From contig CAYSPM010000092.1 of the NCBI GenBank assembly GCA_964432925.1, positions 1 to 11,260 on the forward strand: 11,260 nt of DNA. The letters run 5' to 3'. Below the pieces are notes generated by a model. The model did not search any database, was not told the origin of the DNA, and saw only the letters and a program-made list of their open reading frames with translations. The position numbers and the translations under genes were made by a program. Each line of letters opens with the position of its first letter. Position 1 is the first letter of the stretch. The DNA comes from CAYNTC01 sp964432925 (GTDB lineage Bacteria > Planctomycetota > Phycisphaerae > Sedimentisphaerales > Anaerobacaceae). This document shows positions 1 through 6,150 of the stretch, piece by piece.

Positions 1-950
1 ATTGATAATTTTTTATCCATTGCTGGTTGCTCTTGTTGTTTGGAGGCTGACTTATTTTTTATTTGGCTGTAACGGACTACAGAAAAACCAGATTGTTCTA
101 TTAGTTGTGCAACTTCATCGAATCGTTCTGGTTTGCGCGGCACAATCGCTAACCGTACGTCTCTGAATTGTTCTTGCTTTTTCAGGCTCAAATACACATC
201 CAGCAATATTGCTTCTTCGTCGTTTCCAGTTGCACCTGCAACCCATAATCGATCACGGCCGATGTCCAGTTGTACCTTAAGTGCATCTGAGCCATCCACC
301 TTGTCAGCAATCTGCGCAGTGTCGTATTTTAGCGAACCTGTGACGAGCACTCGCTCAGAAGGGCACCCAAGTTCCTTGAACCGACGAGCGTATTCATCTG
401 TCTGGACGAGAACAAGACTCAACTTCCCAAAGGTTTTACTCAGAAGAGGCCTGATTCTTTTATAATGTGCGAAACTATCGTCACTAATTCGCCCATTGAC
501 TACGATAATAGGTGTGTTCAACTGCTGTGCAATTTGAACAAAGTTAGGCCAGACTTCCAGTTCCAGCAGCAGGCATAAGCTGGGGCGGATTCTATCAAAT
601 GCACGACGCATTGCCCACGATAGATCAAAAGGAAAATAGAACACCTCGAACCTTTCGCCAAACAGTGACATAGCGCGGGCGAAGCCCGTATCTGTCGTAG
701 AGCTGATCACAATCTCAAAATCTGAAAATCTGTTCGCAAGTTCTCCAACCAATGTCTTAGCTGCGTTAACTTCGCCTACGCTGACCGCGTGTAGCCAGAT
801 GCACTTTTTGTGCGGAAACCTACGTTTGATTTTGCCAAACCGCTGAGCCCACCCTTTCCTGTAGCGCTTGTGCTTTATGACCCGGTAAACAACAATGGGA
901 CTTATACCCACCGCGAACAGAAGATACACCATATCTACAACAAATCTCAT
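1..950 (-). CDS. waaA: 3-deoxy-D-manno-octulosonic acid (Kdo) transferase, C-terminus cut by window edge
   Basis: Transfers Kdo from CMP-Kdo to lipid A (or its tetraacyl precursor) at the inner face of the cytoplasmic membrane. Read from the ATG at 950-948, 316 codons are open to the window edge. Family members are usually about 420 residues, so roughly the last 100 are missing. A hydrophobic stretch at residues 7-21 fits the usual N-terminal membrane anchor. The segment HAVSVGEVNAA (54-64) carries the catalytic-base Glu at residue 60. ELEVWPN (130-136) and NGRISD (about residues 150-155) are the other conserved GT30 blocks of the N-terminal Rossmann domain. The start of the CMP-Kdo-binding half follows (GSLKYD, then GATGNDEE). 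An in-frame TAG (980-978) limits the start. A TTG at 968-966 is possible, but the ATG gives the usual spacing to the motifs. The Shine-Dalgarno is weak (GGGAAAG). The gene is divergent from the 1177-8085 block. The family call is firm; the number of Kdo residues added cannot be told. Confidence 0.95.
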   Translation of the reverse strand, partial: MRFVVDMVYLLFAVGISPIVVYRVIKHKRYRKGWAQRFGKIKRRFPHKKCIWLHAVSVGEVNAAKTLVGELANRFSDFEIVISSTTDTGFARAMSLFGERFEVFYFPFDLSWAMRRAFDRIRPSLCLLLELEVWPNFVQIAQQLNTPIIVVNGRISDDSFAHYKRIRPLLSKTFGKLSLVLVQTDEYARRFKELGCPSERVLVTGSLKYDTAQIADKVDGSDALKVQLDIGRDRLWVAGATGNDEEAILLDVYLSLKKQEQFRDVRLAIVPRKPERFDEVAQLIEQSGFSVVRYSQIKNKSASKQQEQPAMDKKLS

Positions 951-990
951 CCGGCTTTCCCGTAACAAAGAGATTTTCTAACAGTGATAA

Positions 991-1019
991 ATAATATGTG
1001 GTGAAAAGACGACTGTCAA
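991..1019 (-). promoter_or_regulatory. Predicted sigma70-type promoter for waaA
   Basis: On the minus strand, TTGACA (1019-1014, perfect consensus) is followed after exactly 17 bp by TATTAT (996-991, one mismatch to TATAAT). Transcription would start near 984, leaving a leader of about 35 nt before the waaA ATG at 950. This is a sequence match only. Confidence 0.6.
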
Positions 1020-1097
1020 ACCATTGTTGTCATCCTAAGACGCTCAATTGTCGTTGATGATATTCCTCCAGAATGCAAGTCTCTCTCGTCAATTTTC

Positions 1098-1126
1098 TTG
1101 ACCCCTTTTACTTTTTCGTTTTTAAT
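1098..1126 (+). promoter_or_regulatory. Predicted sigma70-type promoter for the 1177-8085 gene block
   Basis: TTGACC (1098-1103) and TTTAAT (1121-1126) are separated by 17 bp, each one mismatch from consensus. Transcription would start near 1133, about 45 nt before the aminotransferase ATG at 1177. The surroundings are AT-rich. A weak Shine-Dalgarno (AAAAGG, 1161-1166) lies 10 bp before that ATG. No other convincing promoter was seen between 1177 and 8085, so this may drive the whole block. Confidence 0.55.
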
Positions 1127-1131
1127 AACGC

Positions 1132-1144
1132 TGATTGTTAATCA
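1132..1144. promoter_or_regulatory. Small inverted repeat at the predicted transcription start; possible operator
   Basis: TGATT-GTT-AATCA is a perfect 5+5 bp inverted repeat with a 3-bp centre, placed at the predicted start point of the plus-strand promoter. Its position would suit a repressor site, but arms this short occur often by chance in AT-rich DNA. Confidence 0.2.
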
Positions 1145-1176
1145 AAACAAGACCGTATTGAAAAGGTACAAATAGC

Positions 1177-2367
1177 ATGAAAGTCAGCAAACGTGCCCAG
1201 AATATACCACCCTCGGCAACCATAGCTGTTACTGCGCGAGCTAAGGAACTAAAAGCTCAGGGAGTCGATGTCGTTAGTTTTGGAGCAGGAGAGCCTGACT
1301 TTGATACACCAGACTATATCAAAGATGCAGCTATCGAAGCTCTCAAAGCGGGCCAAACGAAATATACCGCCGCAGCGGGCATAGTCGAGCTTCGCAATGT
1401 CATCGCCGAGAAGCTCAAGAGGGAAAACAATCTGGAATATAGCCCGGATCAAATTATTGTAAATATTGGCGGCAAACACTCGGTCTATGAGGTAATGCAG
1501 GCTGTGCTCGATGCTGGCGACGAGGTGATCTTGCCTACACCGTATTGGGTAACATATCCCGAGACTGTGAAGCTTGCTGACGCTTTACCTGTTATTGTCC
1601 AAACTGACAGAGCTAACAGCTACAAAATGACACCTGACCAGCTAAAAGGTGCTATCACCGAAAAGACTGCTATGTTGGTGATAAATTCTCCCAGCAATCC
1701 GGGCGGTTTCACTTACACGCCCGAGGAGCTGGAAGACATCGCAAGGGTGCTTGAGGGCACAAAAATAGTAGTGCTCTCAGATGAGATTTATGAGAAGCTG
1801 ATTTATGGCGATACTAAATTTGTCAGTTTTGCTTCTCTGAGCAAGAACGCTTATAATCGAACCTTAACACTCAACGGCTTCAGCAAGACCTTCTCTATGA
1901 CGGGTTGGCGTCTCGGATATACAGCAGGGCCCCTTGATGTCATAAAGGCCATGGCCCGGTTACAGTCTCACATGACCTCGAATGCAGTTACATTCGGCCA
2001 GTACGCTGCTATTGCCGCACTTAAGGGTCCTGTGGATGAGGTCGTAGAGCGAATGAGAGTTGAATTCGAACGCAGGGGCGAATACATGGCTGAACGTCTG
2101 AACAGACTCAAAGGCGTCCAGTGCCCTGAACCCACCGGTGCTTTCTATTGTTTCCCTGATGTATCAAGCCATTATGGTCGAAATATTAATGGTGCTATAA
2201 TAAACGGTAGTGTGGATTTTGCAAAAGCGCTCCTCGAGCAGGCCAATGTAGCCATCGTTCCCGGCCTGCCGTTTGGCTGTGACAATAATGTCCGTTTGAG
2301 TTTTGCCTGCTCGCTTGAGCAGATCACCAAGGGACTGGATAGACTGGAAAAATGGCTCGGTCAGTAA
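1177..2367 (+). CDS. aspC: PLP-dependent class I/II aminotransferase, aspartate aminotransferase type (subgroup I-beta)
   Basis: Soluble fold-type I transaminase, most likely moving the amino group between aspartate and 2-oxoglutarate; prephenate or another acceptor is possible, since subgroup I-beta includes such enzymes. Its 396 residues are the usual full length. Visible landmarks in order: GAGEPDFDTP (36-45) near the N-terminus; YTAAAGIVELR (63-73); GGK at 98-100 in the cofactor-phosphate loop; aromatic W124; SPSNPGG (171-177) with the PLP-ring Asn174; SDEIYEK (201-207) with Asp202 and Tyr205; NGFSK (233-237) with Lys237 as the Schiff-base lysine, followed by GWRLGY (243-248) whose Arg245 binds the PLP phosphate; and VRLSFA (372-377) with Arg373 as the substrate alpha-carboxylate ligand. 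All key residues are present, so it should be active. The stop overlaps the next gene by 16 bp, suggesting translational coupling. Class is certain, substrate is not. Confidence 0.92.
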   Translation: MKVSKRAQNIPPSATIAVTARAKELKAQGVDVVSFGAGEPDFDTPDYIKDAAIEALKAGQTKYTAAAGIVELRNVIAEKLKRENNLEYSPDQIIVNIGGKHSVYEVMQAVLDAGDEVILPTPYWVTYPETVKLADALPVIVQTDRANSYKMTPDQLKGAITEKTAMLVINSPSNPGGFTYTPEELEDIARVLEGTKIVVLSDEIYEKLIYGDTKFVSFASLSKNAYNRTLTLNGFSKTFSMTGWRLGYTAGPLDVIKAMARLQSHMTSNAVTFGQYAAIAALKGPVDEVVERMRVEFERRGEYMAERLNRLKGVQCPEPTGAFYCFPDVSSHYGRNINGAIINGSVDFAKALLEQANVAIVPGLPFGCDNNVRLSFACSLEQITKGLDRLEKWLGQ

Positions 2368-5351
2368 AGAAGAGAAAACGCCCTGACACGCCGTCATCGC
2401 CTGTAAATGACTCCACAGTGCCGTCGCAGCAACCAGCAGGACTCAGGAGGCGCCCGGCACTATCCGGCTGGCCTATGATTTTAGGCTGGCTGGCAATGCT
2501 TATCTTTGCGCTCCAGGCCTCATCGCACATGGTCGCTGCTGGAGACACGTGGGTCGCGATGGCTTGCGGTCGGCACTTTGTCAACCACGGCGTAGACACC
2601 GTCGAACCTTTCAGTGCAAACTCACACAAACCAGGACCAACGCCCCAGGAGGTCGAGACTTGGCCACGCTGGGCTCGGTGGATCACTGACAAAGTCGGTA
2701 TCAATACGGTCAAGGTTGTGCATCCGACTGGCTGGGTTAATCAGAACTGGCTAACGCACGTAATTTTCTACTGGCTTTCCACAACCTTTGGATCCGAGGA
2801 GCAGCCCTGCTTTAACGCCCTCGTTTTTTGGAAGTTCACCATATACATCCTGACCGTCATCTGTGTCTATTACACGGGAAAGATATTGGGTGCTAATCCT
2901 GCCCTTTGCGCTGCTCTGGCCTGCTTTGCAATGTTCACGGGTCGGTCCTTTTTCGACGTTCGACCGGCTGGATTCTCAAATCTTTTGGTTGCCGTATTTC
3001 TTCTAATCTTGGCACTGGCAACTTATCGAAATATACTTTTTATCTGGCTCATCGTTCCTTTGGCGGTTTTCTGGTGCAACGTCCACGGTGGGTATATTTA
3101 TTTATTCATAATGCTCATACCTTTTGTATTTTTGAATCTTTTGACGAGCATTCCAAATAAGATATTTGTCTCTATCGGCTTAAAAGGCGTACGTCACACA
3201 GTCCTTGCCGGCATTGCTACCTTCGTAGCTGTGCTTGTGTTCAATCCTTTTCATTTAACGAACCTGACTCACACCTTTGTTATCAGCGTTAGTGAGCACG
3301 CCGCACGCTGGCGCGATGTCCGCGAATGGCATCCTGCCTTTGAATGGAGCAACGAGGTAGGTACGGCATTCCCATTCTTGCTGCTTTTCATACCATTTAT
3401 TGGGATTCTGATATTGTGGCTGCTAAGCCGTCGATTAAAGCCCAGACTTCTCCAGGCACCGAAGAACGAACTTCAGCAGCAGGAAAGACTTTTTAGAATT
3501 TTGTCTACCGTCTTTTTCTGTTTAGCATCGGTGTTTATCGGTTGGGTTGTATTTCTCAGTTTTTCGCTTCTCAGCCTTGATGCAACCAGCTTTCTCGTCT
3601 GTACGGTGTTTATTGGTATTTTGTTACTCAGCATCTACAAGAGAGTTCACTACGTCTATCTGGTTATACCTCTGACTTTGCTGGCCCTGTGGTCTGCCAA
3701 CCCAAAAAATGGTTATCTCGGCAGATATATTTATCCTTTCTGTCTCTTGCCAGCCTATGTCCTGTTGCATTTTGCTGTCACGAAATTCTCAAAAGACCAT
3801 GAAATAAGGCCTAAAAACATTGCTTTCGTTGCTTTGACAGCATTTGTAGCTATCTTGTTAATGTCAGTAATTTTTAATCCTTTAAATATTGAGTCCTCTT
3901 CAGGGCTTGTCGATCAACTCCTGCATCTTCAGCGTACATGGCACCCGGAATACGAAAGCAACCTCGACTTGTCATACAGTCACCTGTTTGGCGGACTCTA
4001 TGCTGTTAATTTAATCGCTGTCATGGTTTGGTTTATATTCGCTCATTCAAAAAGAACCTCAGCACAACCGCCGGTCAAGATCAGTGAATCCCAAGACGTG
4101 TACAATTTGCCCAAAATCGATTTGGCCTTGATCATAATTGCTGCTCTTACTGTTTACATGGCAATTCGCTCCCGAAGATTTATTCCAATTGCAGCAATCG
4201 CGGCTTGTCCAATCGTCGCAATGTTGATTCACCGGACGATTTGTACAATTTCTGCAGCATGTAATTTCTACAGATACAACCGCCTTGTAGTCTCACCAAT
4301 GCCGGAAGCCCTGCAAACGTTCTTTATCATAGCTGGCGCGGGTGCTGTGCTCTTTTTTGGAACGTGGTGGGGCCTAAAATTTAAGCATGTTTATCTTGAC
4401 GTATGGCCGAGGGACTCTGAATTTCATTCTGTCTTTATGAGGATGACTGCCTCTGGTGCCAAGCCTTTCCATGCTTGTAAGTTTATCAGAGACAACAAGC
4501 TCAGAGGGAATATGTTCAATTACTGGACGGAGGGAGGCTTCATCGCATGGGGCCAGGAACCAGATCCTAATACAGGACGAACACCTCTTCAATTGTTCAT
4601 GGATGGTAGGGCCCAGGCGGCCTATGACCGAAGAGCTTTCGACCTCTGGACGTATATCTTCTCGGTCCGACCGATTATCGAAAGTGCCCGTCTTAGAAGA
4701 CGTGATCTGACCTCCACAGAATATATCGAAATGGGCAAGTGGATAGGCCAACAGTTAAAGACAAGAGACGTTTGGGTCGTCCTAATTCCTGCAGCCGAAT
4801 TCAATAAACCTTTCGTCAGAGGCCTTGAGCACAGTTCTAATTGGCGCCTTGTCTTTTATAACAATAAGCAAAAACTATTTGTCGACTGCACAACGCCTCA
4901 GGGCAAGAAGCTTTTTAATGGCATCTTTAATGGAACAACTCTCTATCCGGATGAGTTCATAAAGAGCCTTGTTATTGCTCGTAATATGCTTTTGGACAGA
5001 AGAGAGGATATGAAGAAGAAAGGTCTCGATTTTGCCATTCGGGCCTTCAATCTGAATCCCTCGCCTGCGCCGATGCTCGATATTACGCTGATTGCCGCAA
5101 GAAACACCGAGCTAAAAACCCGCGTAACCAGTTTTTGCCAGAGCTATTACCAAGCCTTCTTGAAGAACAAGGACCTTTTCGCCAAAAAGCACGGTTACGC
5201 CTCTAAATTAGAGGCCGTTCGATTTGCGTGCATTCATCTGGGAAGGGCAGCCCAACAGCAGGCAGATCGCCAGACGGCCCAGTTTTACGCTGCTGAGGCA
5301 GAGCGATTTCGGGCCGAGCTTGAGGACCTTATTATGGCCAAAAGGTGGTAA
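2352..5351 (+). CDS. Large polytopic membrane protein, GT-C-like (putative lipid-linked-sugar glycosyltransferase family)
   Basis: A 999-residue integral membrane protein of no assigned function. A basic, Pro/Ser-rich N-terminal tail (1-40) precedes a first membrane span at about 41-60. GDTW (64-67) and EPFSAN (85-90) follow in the first outer loop, then GWVNQNWLTH (127-136), RPAGFS (205-210) at the mouth of a span, WCNVHGG (241-247) and SRRFIPIAA (607-615). This order of motifs recurs in a broad group of bacterial multi-span proteins resembling GT-C glycosyltransferases, where an acidic residue early in the first outer loop is typically catalytic; Asp65 is the candidate. About 15-17 hydrophobic spans run to residue 674. 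A soluble C-terminal part holds NYWTEGGFIAWG (723-734) and LFMDGRAQAAYD (748-759), and residues 865-995 look all-helical, possibly TPR-like. The start overlaps the aminotransferase by 16 bp, and a GT2 gene begins 3 bp downstream. The GT-C role is inferred from topology, motifs and that neighbour. Confidence 0.75.
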   Translation: MARSVKKRKRPDTPSSPVNDSTVPSQQPAGLRRRPALSGWPMILGWLAMLIFALQASSHMVAAGDTWVAMACGRHFVNHGVDTVEPFSANSHKPGPTPQEVETWPRWARWITDKVGINTVKVVHPTGWVNQNWLTHVIFYWLSTTFGSEEQPCFNALVFWKFTIYILTVICVYYTGKILGANPALCAALACFAMFTGRSFFDVRPAGFSNLLVAVFLLILALATYRNILFIWLIVPLAVFWCNVHGGYIYLFIMLIPFVFLNLLTSIPNKIFVSIGLKGVRHTVLAGIATFVAVLVFNPFHLTNLTHTFVISVSEHAARWRDVREWHPAFEWSNEVGTAFPFLLLFIPFIGILILWLLSRRLKPRLLQAPKNELQQQERLFRILSTVFFCLASVFIGWVVFLSFSLLSLDATSFLVCTVFIGILLLSIYKRVHYVYLVIPLTLLALWSANPKNGYLGRYIYPFCLLPAYVLLHFAVTKFSKDHEIRPKNIAFVALTAFVAILLMSVIFNPLNIESSSGLVDQLLHLQRTWHPEYESNLDLSYSHLFGGLYAVNLIAVMVWFIFAHSKRTSAQPPVKISESQDVYNLPKIDLALIIIAALTVYMAIRSRRFIPIAAIAACPIVAMLIHRTICTISAACNFYRYNRLVVSPMPEALQTFFIIAGAGAVLFFGTWWGLKFKHVYLDVWPRDSEFHSVFMRMTASGAKPFHACKFIRDNKLRGNMFNYWTEGGFIAWGQEPDPNTGRTPLQLFMDGRAQAAYDRRAFDLWTYIFSVRPIIESARLRRRDLTSTEYIEMGKWIGQQLKTRDVWVVLIPAAEFNKPFVRGLEHSSNWRLVFYNNKQKLFVDCTTPQGKKLFNGIFNGTTLYPDEFIKSLVIARNMLLDRREDMKKKGLDFAIRAFNLNPSPAPMLDITLIAARNTELKTRVTSFCQSYYQAFLKNKDLFAKKHGYASKLEAVRFACIHLGRAAQQQADRQTAQFYAAEAERFRAELEDLIMAKRW
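5341..5348 (+). promoter_or_regulatory. Ribosome binding site that supports the GTG start of the GT2 gene
   Basis: AAAGGTGG, within the last codons of the membrane-protein gene, ends 6 bp before the GTG at 5355. It is the best Shine-Dalgarno match in the block. The in-frame stop at 5349-5351 excludes an earlier start, and the next in-frame ATG comes only after the catalytic DSD motif, so the GTG is the real start. Confidence 0.7.
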
Positions 5352-5354
5352 TCT

Positions 5355-6101
5355 GTGACCAGCGATAACGAGCTATCAGATTCGACTCGTTCGGATACAG
5401 GAAAATTTACTTCCATCACTGTTTTTTTCCCTTGTTATAACGAACAGAATAATCTCCCTCGAACGATCCGGGCTGCCCATGAAGTCCTGCAAAAGCTCAA
5501 AACCGACTTCGAGATTATCATTGTTGATGACGGTAGTTCAGACAGAACCGGACAAATAGCTGATGAGCTTGCCTCAACCGATGATAGGATAAAGGTCATT
5601 CACCATCGGACCAATCTTGGCTATGGTGCTGCTCTGCAATCCGGATTCAAAACAGCCACAAAGCAGCTCATTTTCTATACCGACAGCGATGGTCAGTTTG
5701 ATATCAGCGAAATGCCTCCGTTACTGCCGTTGATGAAAAGGTTCGATGTAGTCAGTTGTTATCGCTTAAACCGGCAGGACGGCCTCATACGTAGAATCAA
5801 TGGCTGGTGTTGGACAAAACTGGTTTGTTTCCTTTTAGGCATCAGAATTCGGGATATCGATTGTGCCTTTAAGTTGTATAAGAAGGAGATTTTTGATAAC
5901 ATTGAACTGTCGAGTGCCGGCGCACTTATTGATGCCGAAATCCTTGCGCGGGCCACCCGGAAGGGGTACTGCACTACGCAGACAGGTGTGCATCATTATC
6001 CCAGAAAAGCAGGGAAGCAAACTGGTGCAAATCTTCGGGTTATTTGTCGCGCGTTTTGGGAGCTAATCAAATTGCGACGCCGAATAATCGAACAGGACTG
6101 A
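5355..6101 (+). CDS. Family 2 glycosyltransferase, polyprenyl-phosphate sugar synthase (DPM1-like)
   Basis: A GT-A fold enzyme that probably transfers a sugar from a nucleotide-sugar to polyprenyl phosphate at the cytoplasmic face, giving a lipid-linked donor. The 248 residues contain the opening PCYNEQNNL (26-34), FEIIIVDDGSSDRTG (52-66) with the nucleotide-binding Asp pair at 58-59, NLGYGAAL (87-94), and YTDSDGQFD (108-116) supplying the metal-binding DXD. IRDIDCAFKLYKKEIF (165-180) and HHYPRKAGKQTGAN (213-226) are typical late blocks of dolichol-phosphate mannose synthase-like proteins. There is no C-terminal membrane span, unlike the longer bacterial ArnC/GtrB type, so it is a compact, peripherally bound form. 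The start is GTG. The gene sits 3 bp after the GT-C-like membrane protein, the usual arrangement of a donor synthase with its user. The sugar cannot be determined from sequence. Confidence 0.88.
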   Translation: MTSDNELSDSTRSDTGKFTSITVFFPCYNEQNNLPRTIRAAHEVLQKLKTDFEIIIVDDGSSDRTGQIADELASTDDRIKVIHHRTNLGYGAALQSGFKTATKQLIFYTDSDGQFDISEMPPLLPLMKRFDVVSCYRLNRQDGLIRRINGWCWTKLVCFLLGIRIRDIDCAFKLYKKEIFDNIELSSAGALIDAEILARATRKGYCTTQTGVHHYPRKAGKQTGANLRVICRAFWELIKLRRRIIEQD

Positions 6102-6150
6102 CCAATATAGTGATCGTGAATTATCATGCTCAACTAACTGATCGCAGCCT

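Noticed and set aside
133..465. Plus-strand open frame of 110 codons
   Set aside because: Antisense to waaA, whose conserved motifs on the minus strand account for the region.
951..1176. Riboswitch or small RNA gene
   Set aside because: Predicted leaders are only about 35-45 nt and no extended stem structure was seen.
2324..2713. Minus-strand open frame of 129 codons
   Set aside because: Antisense to the aminotransferase end and the membrane-protein start, with no recognisable motif or ribosome binding site.
6102..6150. Separate promoter before the GGCT fusion gene
   Set aside because: TATAGT-like bases occur, but no -35 hexamer is found at 16-18 bp spacing.
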